DNA of 5,447 bases from Clostridiaceae bacterium (lineage in GTDB: Bacteria > Bacillota > Clostridia > Saccharofermentanales > DTU023): assembly GCA_012800135.1 (NCBI GenBank), contig JAAZJV010000324.1:1-5447 (forward strand), read 5' to 3'. Positions 1-4,679 of the stretch are shown here, in pieces. A program made the translations under genes and the position numbers. The notes under the pieces are model-generated. The model was not told where the DNA came from. It worked only from the letters and a program-made list of their open reading frames with translations, and did no database searches. Position 1 is the stretch's first letter. Each line of letters starts with the position of its first letter.

Positions 1-166
1 AAGCGCTAACGTAGGTTCCCGAATTTGCCCTTTTGCAGATATAACCGGATTGGCAGTTGATTGTCGTTTTGTTCGTGGGTTGGTCTTGCACAAGCTGGTA
101 ATCGACGTAAAAATCCCACCAGTTAACATTATCTGTGCCGTACTGCACATGCGTTAAACGAGGCAT
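1..166 (-). CDS. Unrecognised phage gene after the tail fibre, 5' part only (3' end beyond left edge)
   Basis: An open frame starts at ATG 166-164 and stays open for 55 codons to the left edge, so the gene continues outside the window. A near-perfect ribosome site (AAGGAGGA, 173-180) lies 6 bases before the ATG, and its first bases overlap the TAA stop of the upstream fibre gene, which strongly supports a real start. The visible protein begins MPRLTHVQYGTDNVNWWDFY and continues with a polar, strand-like stretch (VDYQLVQDQPTNKTTINCQS at residues 21-40). Alternating hydrophobic and polar residues, aromatics and Thr/Asn richness suggest a beta-sandwich, as in receptor-facing phage proteins; the pattern loosely recalls N-terminal domains of DUF859-type spike proteins, but I cannot confirm this. 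Its place after a short fibre fits a second fibre, spike, fibre-attached or chaperone protein. It has two cysteines (38 and 44). The gene is likely real; its function is unknown. Confidence 0.75.
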   Translation of the reverse strand, partial: MPRLTHVQYGTDNVNWWDFYVDYQLVQDQPTNKTTINCQSGYICKRANSGTYVSA

Positions 167-172
167 GACTAA

Positions 173-180
173 TCCTCCTT
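173..180 (-). promoter_or_regulatory. Ribosome binding site of the left-edge gene, overlapping the fibre stop codon
   Basis: On the minus strand the run TAAGGAGGA holds both the TAA stop of the fibre gene (181-179) and an almost full match to the anti-Shine-Dalgarno sequence, 6 bases before ATG 166-164. Terminating ribosomes are thus placed to restart on the next gene. This site is the main reason for calling the gene at 1-166. Confidence 0.85.
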
Positions 181-859
181 AAACCTTGATCCAGATGTCG
201 CCGTTTGCGCCTCCGGAAGGATTGGACGTGCTAATCGTGATCTTACGCTTTTGATCGGTATTGAGCGTCGCCTCTTTGCCATTGAGCGCCGTTTGTAAGC
301 CTGTGACTTGAGCAATCGTGTGGTTATGTGACGACGGGGCGTAGTTATGGGTATGATTTGACGCTGCCTTACCATCAAGCGTTGACTGCAAGTTTGTGAT
401 TTGAGCAATGGTGTGGTTATGAGACGAGGCAGCTTTGCCATCTAACGCAGATTGCAAGCCAGAGACATTGGATATGCTATGTGAGTGTGAGGAAGCCGCT
501 TTGCCATCAAGAGCCGTTTGCAAGCCTGTGACTTGAGCAATGGTGTGGTTATGAGACGAGGCGGCTTTGCCGTCCAGTGCTGTTTGTAAACCCGTGACAT
601 CTGCAATGGCATGGCCGTGAGAGGCATCTGCAAAAGCGGAACTTTCTTTCCCGTCAAGCTTATCTGCATCTAGTCCGGAGTTTTCTCCGTCAACGGTTTT
701 GAGCTTCGTTAAAATATCGTTTGCAGTATAATCTGAGGCAGGCAAGCATGCCGCGAGTCCTCCATCCAAAATGTCCATATTGGCGTTGTGGTCGGCAATG
801 TTATAAGACTCATTTGCGTCTGGTTTTTTCAAGTTATAGTTTGTTGTGTATTCAGCCAT
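179..859 (-). CDS. Short phage tail fibre with 22-residue HxH repeats (xkdV position)
   Basis: This 226-residue protein is probably a trimeric tail fibre or fibre shaft attached to the baseplate. Residues 1-35 resemble the N-termini of many Gram-positive phage fibres (NLKKPDANESYNIADHNANM at 9-28). Residues 63-76 hold the LDADKLDGKESSAF type of segment common in fibres. Residues 80-198 are five copies of a 22-residue unit of the form SHNHTIAQVTGLQTALDGKA plus two residues, with one extra 9-residue piece at 168-176, giving six HxH motifs (81, 103, 125, 147, 169, 178). The C-terminus, SGGANGDIWIKV, is a familiar fibre ending. In T4 long tail fibres, HxH motifs of three chains coordinate iron, so a metal-stapled trimer is a reasonable inference. 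ATG 859-857 follows AGGAGGT (865-871) by 5 bases, and the gene overlaps the YmfQ-like gene by 8 bases. There is no globular receptor-binding tip after the repeats, so recognition may lie in another protein. Confidence 0.88.
   Translation of the reverse strand: MAEYTTNYNLKKPDANESYNIADHNANMDILDGGLAACLPASDYTANDILTKLKTVDGENSGLDADKLDGKESSAFADASHGHAIADVTGLQTALDGKAASSHNHTIAQVTGLQTALDGKAASSHSHSISNVSGLQSALDGKAASSHNHTIAQITNLQSTLDGKAASNHTHNYAPSSHNHTIAQVTGLQTALNGKEATLNTDQKRKITISTSNPSGGANGDIWIKV
266..622 (-). repeat. 66-bp in-frame tandem repeats in the fibre gene (five copies, one 27-bp interruption)
   Basis: Units in coding order are 622-557, 556-491, 490-425, 424-359, a 27-bp partial unit at 358-332, and 331-266. 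Each full unit codes for 22 residues with an HxH motif followed by a short amphipathic stretch ending LDGKA or a variant. DNA similarity is high between some copies: 401-430 and 533-562 are identical over 30 bases at an offset of exactly two units, and 297-316 equals 522-541 at three units plus 27 bases. This fits copy-number change by slippage or recombination. Confidence 0.93.
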
Positions 860-1400
860 TGAAAACCTCCTCTCTTAGTCCATGGTGTGTATATGCACTA
901 AGTTGAGCATGTGTGTACGACGAAAGATCACTGTGGGTGTTGTAAAGCAGCGTGACATTGATTATCAAATTAGCCGGGCATTTGGCTTTAAGTCCGGCTT
1001 TCACCACATCAAAATGACGTTTAACACCAAGCTCGAGTCTCACCGTCATGACGTAGGATGACGAATCAACAGTCAATTGGTACCCTTGTTCTCCGACTAA
1101 AGCGGCAAGTTCTTCTTTGATTGTTTGAAGTGTTACAATTTGATTTGAACCGATTCTTGTCAAGACAACAAAACGTCGATTCTCTAGATTATCAGAAGCA
1201 AGTGGCGTGATCCTTAGTAAAGATTCATACCTTGATATTCCTTCTTCCTTAGCACTGTCAAGGAAGGCATTCTCCAATACGTCAAACAGTTTAGCCCAAG
1301 CCAATTCGAATTCAGGTTCTTCACTCTCCAACAAGCTTTCAAAGTGTGGCCGAAGAAAATCAGGCAAATAATCATTCAATTTTCGATTATCAGGTAACAT
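852..1400 (-). CDS. xkdU: YmfQ/XkdU-like baseplate protein (DUF2313)
   Basis: At 182 residues, this protein has the size and position of PBSX XkdU and of the YmfQ (DUF2313) family, which acts like Mu gp48 or P2 gpI at the outer baseplate and joins the J-like wedge to the fibre. Family-typical features are an acidic helical N-terminus (LPDFLRPHFESLL, 12-24), a central KEEGISRYESLLRITPL stretch (51-67) followed by LENRRFVVLTR (72-82), and CPANLIINVT (141-150) near the end. I place the start at ATG 1400-1398, since it follows an AGAGGAG-type site (1407-1414) and gives MLPDNRKLNDYLPDF; the frame stays open to 1484, but that extension lies in the J-like gene and looks non-native. It overlaps the J-like gene by 11 bases and the fibre gene by 8. 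Residues 155-178 form three octapeptide units beginning TH, which probably contact the fibre (inference). Confidence 0.88.
   Translation of the reverse strand: MLPDNRKLNDYLPDFLRPHFESLLESEEPEFELAWAKLFDVLENAFLDSAKEEGISRYESLLRITPLASDNLENRRFVVLTRIGSNQIVTLQTIKEELAALVGEQGYQLTVDSSSYVMTVRLELGVKRHFDVVKAGLKAKCPANLIINVTLLYNTHSDLSSYTHAQLSAYTHHGLREEVFNG
867..938 (-). repeat. Threefold octapeptide repeat at the C-terminus of the YmfQ-like protein
   Basis: Residues 155-178 read as three consecutive eight-residue units, THSDLSSY, THAQLSAY and THHGLREE. The first two match at T, H, L, S and Y; the third keeps T, H and a Leu. The repeat lies after the folded DUF2313 part, immediately before the fibre gene. 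Confidence 0.75.
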
Positions 1401-2442
1401 TGAAAGCTCCTCTCTCGGGAATAGCTTCCGGTGAAACCACATAGTTTTTTGCCAGACCATTGATGGTAAGGTCTTCCACATCAATTACTCTGTCCACGGC
1501 CAGCAGGATTGTGTTAAGCGCAGCTAGCCGAACGATGACGTTGTCTTGGTCTTCCCAGGTTCTCACGAGGTCTTGATAATGTTGATCCAGCGCTTCTTCA
1601 ATGAGAAGTTTGATATCAATGAAACTGTAGCCGGTTTCAAGTGTCAGTTTGGCTGACAGGTCAATTTGTACTGTTGTTGCCCCCTGCACTGTCACTATGT
1701 GACCAATCGGCGCAAGACCATAACCTAGACCAGCATTCTGAGTAGGGTCGATCTCGGTTTGAACATAATCAACTAGACTTGTACTTGGAGCGTCATATTC
1801 AGCCGACACAAAAATAATTTTTACTGTTCCGCCTCCATCCCAATGCGGAATGACCTTCACCCCACCAACGCCTTGGATTAGTTTGACTCTATATTTGTAG
1901 TCTGCGATATTCCCGCCAAAGGCAAAAGATGCAAAGCTATCAAGATATCGTGACCGGAATGATTCGGTGTCCTCTTCCTCTTCCCCTGGAATGAGGATTT
2001 CGGTTATGGCTGCTGTTTGAAGTCCTTGAATGTAATTGATGGGAATAAGATCACCCATGCCCAAGTAAGCTCCCGGTGTTTCACAAACGAGCTTATAAGC
2101 ACCGTTTGAAATCTTCTCACTCACAGCGTAATTAAGCTCATCCAAGTTAAACCGAGAACCAATCGGAATGTCCACATCGGACGGTGCAAACTCACCTTTT
2201 GCAACAGTTGCTCTCGCCGGTGCGGGCGACAAACCACGTTCTTTAGCTCTCAAAATGAGCGCTTCACGTTCTGCAGTATCGACAAAAATCTGATCCATTG
2301 TCCAGGTGAGCTGATCATACAGAAGTGATAACTCTGCAGCGGCAGGAGCAAGAGCATCATAAATAATGGATCCTTCTCGTTTATCCATCGAGTCAGGAAT
2401 TCTTTCTAGCATCCTGTTGAGGATGGCTTCATATGATGTCAT
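1390..2442 (-). CDS. xkdT: Baseplate J-like wedge protein (XkdT family)
   Basis: This 350-residue protein matches the baseplate J-like family (P2 gpJ, Mu gp47, PBSX XkdT), whose members form the wedge ring around the hub and pass the contraction signal to the sheath. Family motifs in order are an N-terminal helical part with DKREGSIIYDALAPAAAEL (20-38), KERGLSPAPARATVAKGEF (67-85) leading into PIGSRF (93-98), an acidic loop EEEEDTESFRSRYL (154-167), and FGGNIADYKYRVKLIQGVGG (175-194) followed by a WDGGGTVKIIFVS strand pair (201-213). The C-terminal third (about 255-350) is the usual alternating helix and strand part. Length is normal and the frame is unbroken. ATG 2442-2440 follows GGAGGT (2448-2453) by 5 bases. 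The start overlaps the gp25-like gene by 14 bases and the end overlaps the YmfQ-like gene by 11. Confidence 0.95.
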   Translation of the reverse strand: MTSYEAILNRMLERIPDSMDKREGSIIYDALAPAAAELSLLYDQLTWTMDQIFVDTAEREALILRAKERGLSPAPARATVAKGEFAPSDVDIPIGSRFNLDELNYAVSEKISNGAYKLVCETPGAYLGMGDLIPINYIQGLQTAAITEILIPGEEEEDTESFRSRYLDSFASFAFGGNIADYKYRVKLIQGVGGVKVIPHWDGGGTVKIIFVSAEYDAPSTSLVDYVQTEIDPTQNAGLGYGLAPIGHIVTVQGATTVQIDLSAKLTLETGYSFIDIKLLIEEALDQHYQDLVRTWEDQDNVIVRLAALNTILLAVDRVIDVEDLTINGLAKNYVVSPEAIPERGAFNVT

Positions 2443-2806
2443 GAGTTACCTCCATTTCACCGAAAACCGTAATGACATAAAATGTCACGCTTAGCTTCTT
2501 TTTTTGCTGAGTAAAAGCAAAATCGGTTACCTCGCTAATTCGATCGTCTTGTGTCAATGCTTCAGTAATTCGGCGTTCGATTTCTAATCTTACCCAGTCC
2601 GGATCCTTGCCGTACAGGTCATTGAATTCGGTGCCGTAATCCCAAGAATAGATTGGCCACTCGAAACGTTCTGTCTGTAGAATGCAGAAGATCGCTTGCG
2701 CTACAGCCGCTCGCCCGTCAATAATGCGACCATCTTCCAGAGCATATGTTTTGGATGGTTGCACCTCGAATTCAATTCGTTCATTGATTGTGGTTTTAGG
2801 AATCAT
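2429..2806 (-). CDS. xkdS: gp25-like baseplate wedge protein (XkdS family, DUF2634)
   Basis: This 125-residue protein is a typical DUF2634/XkdS member, functionally like T4 gp25 and P2 gpW, which joins the wedge to the first sheath ring and helps start contraction. It shows PSKTYALEDGRIIDGRAAVA (17-36), QAIFCILQTERFEWPIYSWD (37-56) followed by YGTEFNDLYGKD (57-68), RITEALTQDDRI (79-90), and a final strand part with VTFYVITVFGEM (107-118). The TERFEWPIYS element matches the position of the GER/EPR-type motif of gp25. I choose ATG 2806-2804, not the upstream end of the open frame at 2905: the 33 extra residues are Cys/Arg-rich antisense-like sequence from the preceding gene, while MIPKTTINERIEF is family-like. 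The start shares ATGA with the stop of xkdR (4-base overlap), and the upstream GGGGGTG is a weak ribosome site, so translation is probably coupled. Confidence 0.93.
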   Translation of the reverse strand: MIPKTTINERIEFEVQPSKTYALEDGRIIDGRAAVAQAIFCILQTERFEWPIYSWDYGTEFNDLYGKDPDWVRLEIERRITEALTQDDRISEVTDFAFTQQKKKLSVTFYVITVFGEMEVTHDII

Positions 2807-3051
2807 TGCAGCACCCCCAAAATTAAGAACTGCTGTCCGCCCTGTTGTCGAAGCAATGCAACACGATCTCCGACAGCAAGTCCAACCCCCTGAAGCCAGA
2901 CGCATTGGGTAGAGGTGATTGATAATTTCTGGTCGATGGCGATTTTTAACGGTGATGTTGATTGAACAATCCCGAATATCAATTTAACCGGAAATGTCGC
3001 TTCTACAGCGTTAACAGCCGTTTGTTTAATTGTCTCGAAAACATCAGACAA
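2803..3051 (-). CDS. xkdR: DUF2577 / XkdR-like small tail protein, TTG start, OB-fold-like
   Basis: This 82-residue protein lies between the hub and gp25-like genes, as XkdR does in PBSX. A short N-terminal helix (SDVFETIKQTAVNAVEA, 2-18) is followed by a beta-rich part: LIFGIVQSTSPLKIAIDQKL (24-43), STQCVWLQGVGLAVGDRVAL (47-66) and GGQQFLILGVLQ (71-82). A G-x-V strand, a substrate-like PL strand, a GDRV turn and a final hydrophobic strand are the layout of OB-folds in gp5/gpV-type spike bases, so I infer a small spike or hub plug. The GTG at 3060-3058 would give 85 residues but is itself the end of the ribosome site AGGAGGTG (3058-3065). TTG 3051-3049, 6 bases downstream, is the sensible start and yields MSDVFETIKQ. 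It overlaps the hub gene by 8 bases (TTGTCTGA) and the next gene by 4. Confidence 0.88.
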   Translation of the reverse strand: MSDVFETIKQTAVNAVEATFPVKLIFGIVQSTSPLKIAIDQKLSITSTQCVWLQGVGLAVGDRVALLRQQGGQQFLILGVLQ

Positions 3052-3979
3052 TATAACCACCTCCTGCCAAATTCAAGTCCATCGTGTGTTCTGATTCACT
3101 GAATTCGTGCTTTGCTTTTTCAACCAGCATCCATTGCTGAATCCCATTCAAGTTAACAAGAACCATTGAGCCCGCTCGAACACGTACGTCCCCAAAAACA
3201 TTCTTAACTGACAACTTTTGCTCTACTTGATTGTGAAGATTCAGCAGCGCATCAGCTTTTTGTTGAGCATTAACTTTCTCTTCTACTTTTTCATAGTGCT
3301 GCAACAAGCCCCACTTGTTCTGATTGGCCGTCGATTGAGCGATGTAAATTTCACGTTTTCCCGTGTTTTTGTTATCTCTGAAGAGCTTGATCCGGTTATA
3401 AGTCTTCGCGTCGATCGATCGTGAGAGATCATAGTTCTCTGATGCACCGTCATCCAGGACAACAGGCACCTTCATATCCTTAATTTCTTTGAGTGATATC
3501 CTTCCAAAGTCATCAAACAGCACGAAAAGCCTCCGGTTCTGCATGAGCGTGGCATCTAGTGCATTTCCGATGATGTCAAATAAGGTTTGATTATCTTCAA
3601 CGCGTGACGGGATAACATAACCCGTATTAGCTAGGGCTCCCGTTTTTAGTCTGAAATCATCCGCAATCATTTTGACAACTTGATCAGCACGCTTGCCGGA
3701 ATACACATACGTGTCTTTGTTCTTTAAGTAACGCAACTGATCGTAAGCCGTAAATTTAACCCGGTCCTTATCAAGCTTCTCAGTAAATAAAAACCCATAG
3801 AACACATTCGCACCATCAACCTTGAACCGGACGGCGTTTCCCATCTCAAACGGCACAGGCATCAAGCAATTGAATGTGAGCTTCCCTGGATTATTCTTCC
3901 TGGACGTATCCCAAACGACTTTTCCCTCTACGGGTGGCTCGTATATTGTGCTGCCACTCAGGACGACCAACTCGTACAT
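3044..3979 (-). CDS. xkdQ: Tail hub protein of the XkdQ/YqbQ family (gp27/gpD-like)
   Basis: This 311-residue protein matches XkdQ/YqbQ in length, place and motifs. The family is the trimeric hub at the end of the tail tube, related in fold to T4 gp27 and P2 gpD. Visible family-like parts are an N-terminal strand region with GKVVWDTSRKNNPGKLTFNC (19-38), a VFYGFLFTEKLDKDRVKFTA strand region (59-78) leading to YDQLRYLKNKDTYVY (79-93), a helix ADQVVKMIADDF (98-109), a helix TLFDIIGNALDATL (132-145) followed by LFVLFDDFGRISLKE (151-165), YDLSRSIDAKTYNRIKLF (183-200), and a C-terminal part with VRVRAGSMVLVNL (265-277). No catalytic motif is seen; older 'hydrolase' labels for relatives are not supported here. 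ATG 3979-3977 follows AGGAGGTG (3984-3991) by 4 bases, and this site overlaps the TAG stop of the LysM gene. Confidence 0.93.
   Translation of the reverse strand: MYELVVLSGSTIYEPPVEGKVVWDTSRKNNPGKLTFNCLMPVPFEMGNAVRFKVDGANVFYGFLFTEKLDKDRVKFTAYDQLRYLKNKDTYVYSGKRADQVVKMIADDFRLKTGALANTGYVIPSRVEDNQTLFDIIGNALDATLMQNRRLFVLFDDFGRISLKEIKDMKVPVVLDDGASENYDLSRSIDAKTYNRIKLFRDNKNTGKREIYIAQSTANQNKWGLLQHYEKVEEKVNAQQKADALLNLHNQVEQKLSVKNVFGDVRVRAGSMVLVNLNGIQQWMLVEKAKHEFSESEHTMDLNLAGGGYIV
3058..3065 (-). promoter_or_regulatory. Ribosome binding site that fixes the TTG start of the XkdR-like gene
   Basis: AGGAGGTG on the minus strand lies inside the last codons of the hub gene and 6 bases before TTG 3051-3049. 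The in-frame GTG at 3060-3058 is the last three bases of this site, so it cannot be the start served by it. The same bases code for glycines near the hub protein's C-terminus (GGGYIV), so one stretch does both jobs. Confidence 0.88.
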
Positions 3980-3989
3980 AAGGCACCTC

Positions 3990-4679
3990 CTACTTCGGCG
4001 GAATCCTTAATACCTGGCCGACATATATCGTGTAGTAAGCGACGCGCTTCCCTTTGTTTCTAGGCGCTATAAGCGCCTTGTTCGCGTTGTAAATCTTCTT
4101 CCAGAGCGCACCGTTACCGTAATAACGCTGAGCAATCGCCCATAAACAATCCCCCTTCTTGACTGTGTACAAACCTTCCCCTTCTCTTTTAGGGGCACCG
4201 GTACGAGCAGAGGTTGGTGAGGCGACAGCTTTTGTAGTTTTAGTTGTATTTTTAGTTGTTGTCCCTGGAAGAGCAATGGTTTTCAGGCCGTAATCAACGT
4301 ATTGTTTGAGTTTTACCGAGACCGTTATATCAAGTGCGTTTGACGCAGCCTCTTCGATCGTATAGTCCTCAAGCGAGACTTTCATGTTCGTCCCAAAGCC
4401 CCGTTCACGAACCACAATAAACTGAAATGGTCTTTTGCTAACTTTAAGTTTTTCAAGATGTTCAAGGAAGAACTTCTGCGGTTTGAAGTTAACAACGAAC
4501 GGATATCTTTGATAGGGTAACTCAAACTTAAACTCAATCTGCGTAAGTCCGGGCCTTTTAAGTTGATTGACCTCACCTTCGTTGATGAGGTCAACCGTTT
4601 CATTTTTATTCTTGATTTGCATCTTAATCAATGAAGGCGCGTACGGCAGCAACACATCGTCTAAAAACACCTTATGCAT
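3990..4679 (-). CDS. xkdP: LysM-domain baseplate/tail protein (XkdP family)
   Basis: This 229-residue protein has an N-terminal tail domain and a C-terminal LysM, like PBSX XkdP. Residues 1-130 are the strand-rich XkdP-type domain (MHKVFLDDVLLPYAPSLIKM at 1-20, VDLINEGEVNQLKRPGLTQI at 29-48, FFLEHLEKLK at 70-79, YTIEEAASNALDITVSVKLK at 106-125). Residues 136-168 are a Thr/Lys/Pro-rich linker. Residues 170-228 are one LysM domain: YTVKKGDCLWAIAQRYYGNG (171-190), WKKIYNANKALI (193-204) and VGQVLRIP (220-227). LysM domains bind the glycan of peptidoglycan, but in tail proteins of this family the domain may also hold baseplate parts together. I choose ATG 4679-4677 (GGAGGG at 4685-4690, 5 bases away), not the open-frame start at 4781, because the extra 34 residues overlap the tape measure far and look non-native. 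The overlap with the tape measure is then 8 bases. Confidence 0.93.
   Translation of the reverse strand: MHKVFLDDVLLPYAPSLIKMQIKNKNETVDLINEGEVNQLKRPGLTQIEFKFELPYQRYPFVVNFKPQKFFLEHLEKLKVSKRPFQFIVVRERGFGTNMKVSLEDYTIEEAASNALDITVSVKLKQYVDYGLKTIALPGTTTKNTTKTTKAVASPTSARTGAPKREGEGLYTVKKGDCLWAIAQRYYGNGALWKKIYNANKALIAPRNKGKRVAYYTIYVGQVLRIPPK

Noticed and set aside
266..622. Regular 66-bp repeats as a possible CRISPR array
   Set aside because: The repeats are contiguous with no unique spacers, stay in frame and code for a known type of fibre unit.
169..669. Minus-strand frames of 90 and 75 codons within the fibre gene
   Set aside because: They are the same DNA repeats read in another frame, giving Arg/Pro/Thr-rich repeats. 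The frame with clear fibre motifs, a good ribosome site and the correct operon spacing is 179-859.
1401..1484. N-terminal extension of the YmfQ-like gene by 28 residues
   Set aside because: It would overlap the J-like gene by 95 bases and has no family likeness, while ATG 1400 has its own ribosome site.
2807..2905. N-terminal extension of the gp25-like gene by 33 residues
   Set aside because: The extension is Cys/Arg-rich out-of-frame sequence of the xkdR-like gene. ATG 2806 makes an ATGA junction and a family-like N-terminus.
3412..3421. Perfect 10-base palindrome CGATCGATCG
   Set aside because: It lies inside the hub gene, coding for part of SRSIDAK, with no partner copy or operator context; chance is sufficient.
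3218..3424. Plus-strand open frame with a Phe/Leu-rich, membrane-like stretch
   Set aside because: It is antisense to Lys/Glu-rich codons of the hub gene, which always yield Phe/Leu-rich shadows; there is no supporting start site.
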